Source: a virus. Taken from it: 61,014 bases of DNA. Shown here one piece after another: positions 54,066 to 61,014 of the stretch. Within the stretch, counting starts at the first letter, position 1, and each line of letters starts with the position of its first letter. The DNA is taken from positions 1 to 61,014 of the IMG/VR virus record IMGVR_UViG_3300043567_000426; one strand, written 5' to 3'. Below the pieces are notes generated by a model. The model was not told the DNA's origin and ran no database searches. It worked only from the letters and a program-made list of their open reading frames with translations. The translations under genes were made by a program, and so were the position numbers.

Positions 54066-54293
54066 TCAGCCGATCATGTTGACGTCATGGACCGGGAAGC
54101 CATTGCGGCGAGCGGCTGCGGCAGCCTGAGTGCGATTACGCGCGAACACATAGATGCGGCCATCTCTGACGCGGCCATCGACGCTCTCAACGCTTGTGCC
54201 GATAGAATACTCGTGGCCCTTGCCAGCTTTGATCTCTACGGTGTGGCCCGCCAAGAAGTCAGCGGTTAGTGGTTTTACAAGTTCCCAAGCCAT
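54066..54293 (-). CDS. Small unknown protein
   Basis: 75 residues ('MAWELVKPLTADFLAGHTVE'). 'RDGRIYVFARNRTQAAAAAR' and 'NGFPVHDVNMIG' suggest a small beta-alpha fold. GGAG lies before the ATG. First gene after operator promoter C. No family recognised. Confidence 0.6.
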   Translation of the reverse strand: MAWELVKPLTADFLAGHTVEIKAGKGHEYSIGTSVESVDGRVRDGRIYVFARNRTQAAAAARRNGFPVHDVNMIG

Positions 54294-54329
54294 TTTGTTT
54301 CTCCGTCAATCTCAATTTCAATGATGATA

Positions 54330-54358
54330 CATATACCGGAAGAAACTTCCGATGTCAA
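54330..54358 (-). promoter_or_regulatory. Operator promoter C
   Basis: Minus strand: GGCGC then TTGACA (54358-54353), 17-bp spacer with CGGAAG-TTT-CTTCCG (54337-54351), TATATG (54335-54330), then the shared leader ATCATCATTGAAATTGA. Nearly identical to B over more than 40 bases. Confidence 0.88.
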
Positions 54359-54362
54359 GCGC

Positions 54363-54581
54363 CTAATTTAAAGATTTTGCTTTTCTGATAAAATTTCCAT
54401 CAACATAAAGACCCGTCGTATGAAGGCCGCCATCGCGCACCCATTTGTGGGCTATTTGACCAGAAACTATTTTGAAGGTTCTTACTGGATCGTCGCGATA
54501 AATAGCCATCCAGCTGTCTATCTCTCCTTTTGTGTAATCATGTAAAACGCGATAGCCATTGTGTGATTCGATTACATACAT
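54363..54581 (-). CDS. Small unknown protein
   Basis: 72 residues from 54581 ('MYVIESHNGYRVLHDYTKGE'), with 'DSWMAIYRDDPVRTFKIVSG'. Leader repeat 4 supplies the start. Ends just before promoter C. No family recognised. Confidence 0.6.
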   Translation of the reverse strand: MYVIESHNGYRVLHDYTKGEIDSWMAIYRDDPVRTFKIVSGQIAHKWVRDGGLHTTGLYVDGNFIRKAKSLN

Positions 54582-54600
54582 TTCAATCTCCATAAGGTTA
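54579..54600 (-). repeat. Leader repeat 4
   Basis: One-base variant: TAACC + TTATGGAGATTGAAATG. Confidence 0.78.
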
Positions 54601-54608
54601 GAGGTAGG

Positions 54609-54624
54609 AGGGGCTAACGCCCCT
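54609..54624 (-). terminator. Intercistronic hairpin 2
   Basis: AGGGGC-GTTA-GCCCCT on the minus strand, starting at the stop codon of the 54624 gene and just before leader repeat 4. Same stem as hairpin 1 with a different loop. Confidence 0.6.
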
Positions 54625-54968
54625 CAGTCTACTGCCCAAGAATAATCGTCGCGCTGATATTCACGCTCGCGGTAGTCGTCATAGTCTGGCTCATCATCAT
54701 CACAGCTATCGTTGATGTGTTGCATGATGTCGTCTTGGACAACTGCAAGATCAGCGACCAAATCGAACATGGCGCCCGTCAACTCAAACTCTGGGCGAAT
54801 AATCTTGCTGCCTAAGTCTTGGCTAATCCAGATCTTCTCAATATCCCATTCTACGTCTTCCGCTGGGTCCCAGTAGGTAGCAGCCGCACCATGTGATGTG
54901 ATTTTATATTCGATCGTGACAACCCAATCGGTATCCATCATGTAGAGGTAGGATGTTGCAGTAGCCAT
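54624..54968 (-). CDS. Acidic unknown protein
   Basis: 114 residues from 54968 ('MATATSYLYMMDTDWVVTIE'), with 'YWDPAEDVEWDIEKIWISQD' and an Asp-rich end ('DSCDDDEPDYDDYREREYQR'). The net charge is strongly negative. It could be a DNA-mimic or protein-binding inhibitor, but that is speculation. Leader repeat 5 supplies the start. Confidence 0.6.
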   Translation of the reverse strand: MATATSYLYMMDTDWVVTIEYKITSHGAAATYWDPAEDVEWDIEKIWISQDLGSKIIRPEFELTGAMFDLVADLAVVQDDIMQHINDSCDDDEPDYDDYREREYQRDDYSWAVD

Positions 54969-54987
54969 ATCAATCTCCATAAAGTTA
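54966..54987 (-). repeat. Leader repeat 5
   Basis: One-base variant: TAACT + TTATGGAGATTGATATG. Confidence 0.78.
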
Positions 54988-54997
54988 AGGGGTGGTA

Positions 54998-55011
54998 GGG
55001 GCCGAAGCCCC
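54998..55011 (-). terminator. Intercistronic UUCG hairpin 3
   Basis: GGGGC-TTCG-GCCCC on the minus strand, six bases after the stop of the 55017 gene and before leader repeat 5. Confidence 0.6.
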
Positions 55012-55016
55012 AGCCA

Positions 55017-55142
55017 TTAATCTAAGTTGATAAGAAGTTTCCACATTCCCGTATCTAACTGAACAAGTGACGCTCCACATGGAACATCATGACGAATAAG
55101 GAAGTGACGGGCTGCTTTATCTGAGTAGAAGAAGTATTCCAT
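55017..55142 (-). CDS. 41-residue protein, first gene of the leftward operon
   Basis: ATG 55142 with GGAGAG upstream: 'MEYFFYSDKAARHFLIRHDV' ... 'GMWKLLINLD'. It has the same promoter-leader-start layout as the genes after promoters A-C, which supports it despite its size. No family recognised. Confidence 0.6.
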   Translation of the reverse strand: MEYFFYSDKAARHFLIRHDVPCGASLVQLDTGMWKLLINLD

Positions 55143-55178
55143 TTTGTCTCTCCATCAATCTCAATTTCAATGTTCATA

Positions 55179-55207
55179 CCTATAGCGGAAGAAACTTCCG
55201 ATGTAAA
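55179..55207 (-). promoter_or_regulatory. Operator promoter D
   Basis: Minus strand: TTTACA (55207-55202), 17-bp spacer with CGGAAG-TTT-CTTCCG (55186-55200), TATAGG (55184-55179), then the shared leader ACATTGAAATTGAGATTGA. It is the first promoter of the leftward operon and has a weaker -35. Confidence 0.85.
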
Positions 55208-55275
55208 CCCCCTCCCACTCATTATTTGCTGTTTTTTGAAAAATAATTCATTTTCTAAAAAAAGGACGCCTTGCA

Positions 55276-55458
55276 ATGAAAAACGAATTAAGAGATATTG
55301 TCGCTACTGCGATTTGTAAATTTAACATTGAGATTGATGAAAATAATAACTTCGCAGGCGCAATCTCAGACGATCGATGCGAGCAAACATGCGACTATTG
55401 CCGCTTGTTTGCTGAATATATATGCAAACAGATAAATGGAGATATTGATGACAAATAA
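55276..55458 (+). CDS. Small Cys-containing protein
   Basis: 60 residues. '[18 protein letters not shown]' carries four cysteines in a C-x3-C-x2-C arrangement plus one, which may bind metal. AAGGA lies ten bases upstream. It diverges from the operator-promoter operon and overlaps the GapR-like gene by 11 bases. Confidence 0.6.
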   Translation: MKNELRDIVATAICKFNIEIDENNNFAGAISDDRCEQTCDYCRLFAEYICKQINGDIDDK

Positions 55459-55756
55459 CCAAATTAAGGCCCTTGTTGAGCGAATTGAGAAGCTCGAAGA
55501 GGAAAAGGCGGCAATCGCGGAAGACATCAAAGAGGTTTATGCAGAGGCCAAAAGTAATGGGTTTGATCCAAAGATTATCAAAAAGGTTGTCGCCCTCAGA
55601 AAGCAAGACGCCCAGAAGCGCGCAGAGGAGCAAGCTATTCTCGCGACTTATATGGATGCTCTGGGGATGCTGGCGACGACCCCCTTGGGAGCAGCCGCGA
55701 TAAGATCTGCCACAAATAAAGCGGCGGTAGTCGTTGAAGAGGACGATTTTATTTAA
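55448..55756 (+). CDS. GapR-like (DUF2312) nucleoid-associated protein
   Basis: 102 residues from ATG 55448 (leader ATGGAGATATTGATG). '[20 protein letters not shown]' followed by '[20 protein letters not shown]' and 'KVVALRKQD' is the DUF2312/GapR domain. In Caulobacter, GapR binds overtwisted DNA ahead of forks and polymerases. Here it may ease phage replication or displace the host protein. The family is alphaproteobacterial. A C-terminal extension ends in the acidic tip 'EEDDFI', not usual for GapR. Confidence 0.88.
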   Translation: MTNNQIKALVERIEKLEEEKAAIAEDIKEVYAEAKSNGFDPKIIKKVVALRKQDAQKRAEEQAILATYMDALGMLATTPLGAAAIRSATNKAAVVVEEDDFI

Positions 55757-55765
55757 AGTAAACAA

Positions 55766-55795
55766 TTGAGGCGGCTTGTGATATAGTCGCCTCAA
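55766..55795 (+). terminator. Inverted repeat between GapR-like and terminase genes
   Basis: TTGAGGCG (55766-55773) pairs with CGCCTCAA (55788-55795) around a 14-nt loop containing GATATAGT. No U-tract. It could be a weak terminator, or an operator or attenuator before the packaging genes. Confidence 0.45.
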
Positions 55796-55809
55796 CTTAG
55801 GGTTTGGAC

Positions 55810-56265
55810 ATGAGTGAAACGGCCAAAGTAAAGCGGCCTGTCGGAAGGCCATCGAAATATAAACCTGAGTATTGCGAGCAAATAATTGAGCTTGGCAAGC
55901 TAGGTAAAAGTATTGCGCAGATGGCTTCACACTTCGATGTTGATAAGGCGTCGATCTTTGATTGGGCGGCCGCTCACGAAGATTTCTCCACCGCACTCGC
56001 GCGCGCCAAGGCGCATTCGCAGACTTGGTGGGAGAATGCGGCCCAGCAAAACATGGATAACCGGAACTTCAACGCGCAGCTTTGGCTCAAAAGCGTGGCG
56101 TCCAGGTTCCGCGATGATTATACCGAAAAGCAGGTGACTGAGCTCACCGGCGCCAATGGCGGCGCGGTCCAGGTGCAGACCAAAGTTGACACTGACGCAC
56201 TGTCGGCGGAGCAGCGCAACGCCTTGCGCGATCTTATCATGGCGGCCAAGGCTGCATCGAAATGA
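55810..56265 (+). CDS. terS: Terminase small subunit
   Basis: 151 residues from ATG 55810 (TTG at 55804 is a less likely start). 'RPVGRPSKYKPEYCEQIIEL' and 'SIAQMASHFDVDKASIFDWA' form the DNA-binding helix-turn-helix, then 'WWENAAQQNMDNRNFNAQLW' and 'LKSVASRFRDDY'. It recognises phage DNA and loads the large subunit. Next to TerL. Confidence 0.85.
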   Translation: MSETAKVKRPVGRPSKYKPEYCEQIIELGKLGKSIAQMASHFDVDKASIFDWAAAHEDFSTALARAKAHSQTWWENAAQQNMDNRNFNAQLWLKSVASRFRDDYTEKQVTELTGANGGAVQVQTKVDTDALSAEQRNALRDLIMAAKAASK

Positions 56266-56272
56266 GCAGCTA

Positions 56273-56557
56273 ATGTTTAACATCAGCGATCCTCACAACG
56301 ATCTGGCGCCTGATGCCAGGGAGCGCATTGAGGATCTTGCGAATAAGATGCTTGGCTCCGTTGACGAAGTTGCCAACGATCCAATGGAGGCTTTGCAAGC
56401 TTTAGCTGCTGTTCTTGCTTTTGTGATTTCAGAAGGCTTTCTGAGCCGCAAGAGCGCAGATCAGGCGCTCGCCGTCGTCATGATGGTTGTCGTCTCCAGT
56501 ATGGAGCAGGCAGAGCAAGACGGTAACACATGCTGGTCGCAGAAGACGACGCATTGA
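56273..56557 (+). CDS. Small protein between terminase genes
   Basis: 94 residues ('MFNISDPHNDLAPDARERIE'). Helical, with 'ALQALAAVLAFVISEGFLSR'. It sits between TerS and TerL, coupled by short spacing. Function unknown; could be a packaging accessory. Confidence 0.65.
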   Translation: MFNISDPHNDLAPDARERIEDLANKMLGSVDEVANDPMEALQALAAVLAFVISEGFLSRKSADQALAVVMMVVVSSMEQAEQDGNTCWSQKTTH

Positions 56558-56567
56558 GGGGAATGCG

Positions 56568-58217
56568 ATGAATAAGCATGTCTCGCCCAATGACATATTC
56601 ATGGGCGAAGATCCTGATGATCTTTTAGAGCGCCTCAGTATCTCCGACGATCGAGAAGCTTGCGACGGCAATCTCGTTGAGTTCATTAGGCGCGCCTGGC
56701 ATGTCATCGAACCTGGCGCCGAATATGTCCATGGCTGGCACATCGATTACATTGCCGAATCATTGATGGCCGTTACGTTTGAAGAAGAGTTTGAGGATGG
56801 CTCCCCGTATAACCGGCTAATGATTGCCGTGCCTCCGGGCGCTATGAAATCGCTTATGGTTAACGTCTTCTGGCCGGCTTTCGAGTGGGGGCCATGTAAG
56901 CTTCCGCACATGCGGTATATTTGCGTATCGCATAGCCAAGAGCTTGCAATTCGCGACGGTCTCAAAATGCGCCGGCTGATCGAATCAGATTGGTATCAAA
57001 AGCGATGGCCGGTGCCTCTCGCGAAAGATCAGAATCAGAAGCAGAAATTTGAGAATCTATTTACTGGCTTTCGCCAATGCTGCGCCATCAACTCAATAAC
57101 CGGCGCCCGTGCAGATCGGGTTATTGCTGATGATCTCTTGTCGGTCTCTGACGCCGCTTCTCAACAAATCAAAGATACTACGAATCAACAGTTCTTCGAG
57201 GCAATCCCGACGCGGCTCGTTAATCCAAAGCAGTCAGCCATCGTGGTTATCCAGCAAAGGCTGGCTGAAGACGACATCATCGGCAGTATCTTGGACCGGG
57301 ATTTGCCATACGATTACCTGATGCTGCCCATGCGCTATGACCCTTCCAGGGCGCAGCCATCGCTTCTTGGCCTTGAAGATCCACGCAAGCAGGAGGGAGA
57401 GCTCCTTTTCCCCGATCGCTTTCCAGAAGAGGTTGTTGCGCGCGATGAGCTCATCATGGGGCCGTGGGCGGCAGCTGCTCAATTCCAGCAATTGCCAAGT
57501 CCTAGAACTGGCGGCGTTATCAAGCGCGAATGGATACCGGAATGGAAGCGCGCTTCTTATCCTCCTTTTGATTTCATCATTGCTGCCGTCGATGGCGCCT
57601 ATACGACCAAGGCTGAGAACGATCCATCCGCCATGACCGTTTGGGGCGTTTGGTCTGGAGGCGATCAGACCGCGCAAATAACTCGATCGATCACATCTGA
57701 CGGCGAGATGATGGCCGCTGTTGAGCGAACCTACACGCAAGAGCACCCCAAGGTCATGCTCATGTATGCGTGGGCAGAGCGCCTAGAGTTCCACGATCTT
57801 GTTCAGAAAGTTCAAGAGACGATGTATGATTACGGCGTCCACAAGCTGCTGATCGAGAACAAAGCTTCTGGTATCAGCATCGCCCAGGAGATGCGCCGGC
57901 TATACGGCCATGAAGACTTCGGCGTTCAGCTGATCGATCCCAAGGGACAAGACAAGCTTGCGCGCCTCTATTCGATCCAGCATCTCTTTGCTGAAGGACT
58001 GATCTGCGCGCCAAAGCGATCGTGGTCTGAAATGGTCATCAATCAGCTGGCGGTCTTCCCGAAGGGCAAGCACGATGACTTAGTAGACACCACAAGCATG
58101 GCGCTAAAGCATTTGCGCGATCTTGGCCTTCTCGTGCGCAATGCTGAATGGACGGCGGACCTTGATCAAAGTAGATTACATCAAGGCGCTCCGCCGGAGC
58201 CGCTCTATCCCGTTTAA
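56568..58217 (+). CDS. terL: Terminase large subunit
   Basis: 549 residues from ATG 56568 (GAGGGG upstream). The N-terminal ATPase has the Walker A variant 'VPPGAMKS' at about residue 87 and an acidic Walker B-like 'RVIADDLLS'. The C-terminal nuclease has 'IAAVDGAYTTKAENDPSAMT', 'LLIENKASGISIAQEM' and 'KGKHDDLVDTTSMAL'. It drives DNA into the procapsid and cuts it. Circular permutation of the contig fits a headful-type enzyme, though this cannot be proved here. Confidence 0.93.
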   Translation: MNKHVSPNDIFMGEDPDDLLERLSISDDREACDGNLVEFIRRAWHVIEPGAEYVHGWHIDYIAESLMAVTFEEEFEDGSPYNRLMIAVPPGAMKSLMVNVFWPAFEWGPCKLPHMRYICVSHSQELAIRDGLKMRRLIESDWYQKRWPVPLAKDQNQKQKFENLFTGFRQCCAINSITGARADRVIADDLLSVSDAASQQIKDTTNQQFFEAIPTRLVNPKQSAIVVIQQRLAEDDIIGSILDRDLPYDYLMLPMRYDPSRAQPSLLGLEDPRKQEGELLFPDRFPEEVVARDELIMGPWAAAAQFQQLPSPRTGGVIKREWIPEWKRASYPPFDFIIAAVDGAYTTKAENDPSAMTVWGVWSGGDQTAQITRSITSDGEMMAAVERTYTQEHPKVMLMYAWAERLEFHDLVQKVQETMYDYGVHKLLIENKASGISIAQEMRRLYGHEDFGVQLIDPKGQDKLARLYSIQHLFAEGLICAPKRSWSEMVINQLAVFPKGKHDDLVDTTSMALKHLRDLGLLVRNAEWTADLDQSRLHQGAPPEPLYPV

Positions 58218-58228
58218 TAGGAAAGACA

Positions 58229-58456
58229 ATGCGCATTTTATGCAATGCGACGGTCGATATTATCGACGCGCCGCCAGCCCACGGCAAAGGCTTGGGAAAG
58301 TTCAAAGTAGAAGTCTGGGGCAAGGAACCGCACGATTATGTGCGTATCTATGAAATAACTGCGCGAGATGATAATATGGCCGCGCGCGAAGGTCTCGACC
58401 GTTTCGTTGAAGAAATTGGCAAGCTGATTGCAGACAAAAATGAGGAAAGCGAATGA
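58229..58456 (+). CDS. Small unknown protein before the Tad2-like gene
   Basis: 75 residues ('MRILCNATVDIIDAPPAHGK'), with 'GKFKVEVWGKEPHDYVRIYE' and a helical acidic end. AGGAAAG lies upstream. It overlaps the Tad2-like gene by 4 bases. No family recognised. Confidence 0.65.
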   Translation: MRILCNATVDIIDAPPAHGKGLGKFKVEVWGKEPHDYVRIYEITARDDNMAAREGLDRFVEEIGKLIADKNEESE

Positions 58457-58671
58457 ATTTTTCGCAGGCTCTTGACCTGATCAAGTGGGGTCAGCCAATG
58501 ACGCGCGAGGCTTGGGGTAATCCAGCCGTTTACGTCGTCAGAGATCCTCCCGTCCCAGGTGATGATTATAACATCAATAAACGATTGGCTGATGGCGCGA
58601 TGGTTCCTTGGGAGCCAACGGTTGATGACATTATGGCTAATGATTGGGCCACCACAGTAAGGATTGATTGA
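58453..58671 (+). CDS. Tad2-like (DUF2829) protein
   Basis: 72 residues. 'MNFSQALDLIKWGQPMTREA' and 'ADGAMVPWEPTVDDIMANDW' match the DUF2829 family, which includes Tad2, a phage sponge that sequesters the signalling molecule of Thoeris defence. Here the sponge role is inferred from family membership. It is coupled to the previous gene (ATGA) and sits just before the portal. Confidence 0.75.
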   Translation: MNFSQALDLIKWGQPMTREAWGNPAVYVVRDPPVPGDDYNINKRLADGAMVPWEPTVDDIMANDWATTVRID

Positions 58672-58673
58672 TC

Positions 58674-61014
58674 ATGCCGATGACGCCGGGCTTGCCCTAC
58701 AATATTCGTCAAGAGCAGCAAGCACCGGCAGGGCTTGGCGCCGCTGAAGATCTGATGGTTGAGATTGAAGAGGGGCCGGACAAGCCAAAGACTGATGAGA
58801 GCGGCAAGATCTTAACGATTGAGCATGATGACGGCTCCATCACGGTATCGCTTGATGGCCGTTCGCTTGATGGCGATTCAGATGCCGCTCGCGCAGAAGA
58901 GTGGTTTGGCAATCTCGTTGAAGACATAGACCAAGCAACGCTTGGCCGCATTGCAGAAGATCTGCTTCGCGGCGTTCGCGATGACTTAGATAGCAGGCAG
59001 GATTGGATTGAAGACCGCGCCCAAGGCATGAAGCTTTTGGGCTTGAAGGTTGAGATACCAGGTTTGCAGGGCGCCGTTGACGGTGCGCCTGTTGAAGGCA
59101 TGAGCCGCGTTCGCCATCCATTGCTACTTGAAGCGGTGCTCCGCTTCCAAGCCAATGCGCGCAGCGAGTTGCTTCCAACTGACGGTCCTGTGAAGGTTCG
59201 CGATGATGCGGATAAAGATTCGCCAGAGCAGCAACAGCTTGCTGATGCGTTGGAGAACGATCTTAATCAGTATCTGACGGCGGTAGCCAAAGAATATTAT
59301 CCTGATACTGACCGCATGCTTTTCATGCTTGGCTTTGGCGGCACGGCCTTCAAAAAAGTTTACTTCTGCCCATTGCGCGGCAGACCTGTAAGCGAGACGG
59401 TCGATGCTGATGACTTGATCGTTAACAATGCGGCGACGACGCTAGACGACGCAAAGCGCATAACGCATCGCGTCTTCATGCGCCCGTCAACTGTGCGCAG
59501 ATTGCAGATCCTTGGCGTTTATCGCGACATTGATCTGACAACGCCAAATCAATATCAGGCCGATGAGGTGCAACGCCAGAAGGCAGACGTTCAAGGTATC
59601 TCGATTGATTCGATGAACCCGGACGATCGCGACCGGGAGATCTATGAGATTTATTGTGAGCTCGACATACCGGGCTTCGAGCACAAATATAAGGGGAAAG
59701 AAACTGGCCTCGAAATTCCGTATCGCGTAACGATCGATGTGAGCTCGCGAGAGATCCTCTCAATAGTGAGGAACTACGATGAGCCAACGGGAGAAGAAGG
59801 CGACGAACTGCCTGAGTCCAGAAACAATTTTATCAAATATACTTTTGTTCCTGGTATGGGTTTTTACGATATCGGTTTACTTCATATTTTGGGTAATACC
59901 ACAAACGCGGTTACTGCCGCTTGGCGCGAGATGCTCGATGCCGGCATGTATGCGAACTTCCCCGGCTTCCTTATGGCGGATACTGGCGCGCGTCAGAATA
60001 CGAATATATTCCGCGTTCCGCCGGGCGGTGGGGCGCTAGTTAAAACGGGCGGCATGCCAATCAATCAGGCCATTATGCCCTTGCCTTACAAAGAGGCTGG
60101 CGCAGGCTTGATGAACCTTGTCACCAATATTGTTGAGACGGGCCAGCGCGTTGGCGGCACGGCTGAAGTTGCTGTTGGCGAAGGGCGCAATGATGCGCCT
60201 GTCGGAACAACGATTGCGTTGATTGATCAGGCGACGAAGGTTCTCAACTCAGTTCACAAGCGCATGCATGCTTCGCAGGCAGAAGAGTTCCAGTTGCTTG
60301 TGCGTTGCTTTCGCGAACACCCAGATAGCTTCTGGAAGAAATGCCGCAAGCCATCAATTCAATGGAGCGAGGCGATCTTCATGCAAGCAGTCAATGACTG
60401 CGAGCTTGTTCCGCAAGCAGACCCAAACACCGCAAGCCATACGCAGCGCGTCATGAAGATCATGGCGTTGAAGCAATTGCAGCAACAAAACCCAGCCATG
60501 TATGATCCAAAGGCGATCGACATGGCGGCATTGAAGGCGATGGGCTGGAGCAACCCAGAACAGTTTATGGTTCCGGCTGAGACGCAGCAACAAGTCCCGC
60601 CGGAAGTCCAGAAGGCGATGGCGGAGCTTCAGATCTTGAAGCAGGAGGCAGACGCCAAGACGGCGGTTGCCCAGGCTTCGGTCCAGGAGTCGCAAGTCGA
60701 TGGCCAAGCGCGCCTGATGGACGCAGAGACCAAGCGCATCCTTGCGCAGGCGAAGCTGCAAGAGACGCAAGCCAAAAGCGGCGTAGAAGCGCCACGCGGC
60801 GAAGACCCTTGGCGCCAAGTAGACGCAGAAGCACAGATGATGGACGCAGAGACGCGCCGCATACTTGCAGAGTTAAAGGCTGCTGATCTTGGTCTTAACG
60901 TAGATAAGATGCAGATGGAATCAGATCATCGCGAAGCTGATCGCATTCTTGATTCGCATCATCGCGCTGCTGATCGTGCAACGCAGTTGGCTAAAAACAT
61001 TAATCCTGTTGAGG
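58674..61014 (+). CDS. Portal protein, N-terminal 780 codons (runs off the window)
   Basis: Starts 'MPMTPGLPYNIRQEQQAPAG' with AAGGAT upstream, and stays open to the last base. N-terminal features 'RSLDGDSDAARAEEWFGNLV', 'SRQDWIEDRAQGMKLLGLKV' and 'DTDRMLFMLGFGGTAFKKVY' are typical of P22-like portals (wing and stem regions). The last 1,188 bases duplicate the start of the window, where the stop codon lies at 1194-1196. Full length is about 782 residues. Confidence 0.95.
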   Translation, partial: MPMTPGLPYNIRQEQQAPAGLGAAEDLMVEIEEGPDKPKTDESGKILTIEHDDGSITVSLDGRSLDGDSDAARAEEWFGNLVEDIDQATLGRIAEDLLRGVRDDLDSRQDWIEDRAQGMKLLGLKVEIPGLQGAVDGAPVEGMSRVRHPLLLEAVLRFQANARSELLPTDGPVKVRDDADKDSPEQQQLADALENDLNQYLTAVAKEYYPDTDRMLFMLGFGGTAFKKVYFCPLRGRPVSETVDADDLIVNNAATTLDDAKRITHRVFMRPSTVRRLQILGVYRDIDLTTPNQYQADEVQRQKADVQGISIDSMNPDDRDREIYEIYCELDIPGFEHKYKGKETGLEIPYRVTIDVSSREILSIVRNYDEPTGEEGDELPESRNNFIKYTFVPGMGFYDIGLLHILGNTTNAVTAAWREMLDAGMYANFPGFLMADTGARQNTNIFRVPPGGGALVKTGGMPINQAIMPLPYKEAGAGLMNLVTNIVETGQRVGGTAEVAVGEGRNDAPVGTTIALIDQATKVLNSVHKRMHASQAEEFQLLVRCFREHPDSFWKKCRKPSIQWSEAIFMQAVNDCELVPQADPNTASHTQRVMKIMALKQLQQQNPAMYDPKAIDMAALKAMGWSNPEQFMVPAETQQQVPPEVQKAMAELQILKQEADAKTAVAQASVQESQVDGQARLMDAETKRILAQAKLQETQAKSGVEAPRGEDPWRQVDAEAQMMDAETRRILAELKAADLGLNVDKMQMESDHREADRILDSHHRAADRATQLAKNINPVE
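59827..61014. repeat. Right copy of the 1,188-bp terminal direct repeat
   Basis: Partner of 1-1188 with 37 substitutions and no indels. By reading the codons I find only two amino-acid changes (Glu to Asp in 'HPESFW' and Lys to Gln in 'EAKMMD'). Both copies therefore look selected as functional portal sequence. Confidence 0.97.

Noticed and set aside
55322-55996. 224-codon minus-strand frame opposite the GapR-like and TerS genes
   Set aside because: It runs antisense to two well-supported genes, has no ribosome-binding site and no recognisable family.
57234-57746. 170-codon minus-strand frame inside TerL
   Set aside because: Antisense to the conserved nuclease region of TerL, with unusual composition and no start signal.
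59856-61014. Second, separate portal gene
   Set aside because: It is the in-frame continuation of the portal that starts at 58674; closing the circle gives one gene, and the duplicate is the contig overlap.

Overview
The window is an almost complete genome of a short-tailed (P22-like, podovirus-type) tailed phage. The first 1,188 bases recur at the end (59,827-61,014) in the same reading frame, so the sequence closes into a circle of about 59.8 kb, with the portal gene spanning the join. The two copies differ by 37 substitutions. Homologues of GcrA and of the GapR/DUF2312 family, both typical of Alphaproteobacteria, point to an alphaproteobacterial host. I saw no integrase, tRNA, DNA polymerase or RNA polymerase gene, so the phage looks virulent and dependent on host polymerases.

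Layout. (1) 55.8-61.0 kb and 1-9.5 kb, rightward: terminase small and large subunits, a Tad2-like protein, portal, a three-domain protein (two ADP-ribosyltransferase-like domains and a methyltransferase-like domain), a GroES-like co-chaperonin, scaffold, decoration protein and major capsid protein. (2) 9.5-39.2 kb, rightward: head-tail connector proteins, a large set of fibre genes (a collagen-like GPT-repeat fibre and four glycine-rich adhesin genes) with an embedded 2OG-Fe(II) oxygenase and a double-domain glycosyltransferase, a GH108 lysis cassette with an overlapping spanin pair, a gp10-like tail protein, ejection proteins including a lytic transglycosylase, and a peptidase-S74 fibre. (3) 39.2-44.5 kb, leftward: GcrA, HTH proteins, adenine methyltransferase, DnaA domain IV-like protein, SSB-like protein and PD-(D/E)XK nuclease. 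(4) 44.6-51.3 kb, rightward: a RAMP-like unknown protein, a RuvC-type resolvase and a primase-helicase. The gaps around these genes hold a striking CAACGCAACG repeat array. (5) 51.4-55.2 kb, leftward: about fourteen very small genes under four near-identical promoters that share a palindromic operator. (6) 55.3-55.8 kb, rightward: a small Cys-rich protein and the GapR-like protein, leading into the terminase.

How it fits together: module 5 looks like an early host-takeover operon controlled by a repressor-type operator. Modules 3, 4 and 6 replicate and process DNA and carry several host cell-cycle regulator homologues. Modules 1 and 2 build, decorate, eject and release the virion. The most unusual parts are the cell-cycle gene set, the operator-controlled microprotein operon, the 83/103/123-nt spaced repeat array, the ART/ART/methyltransferase protein, and the pairing of a collagen-like fibre with an oxygenase and a glycosyltransferase.
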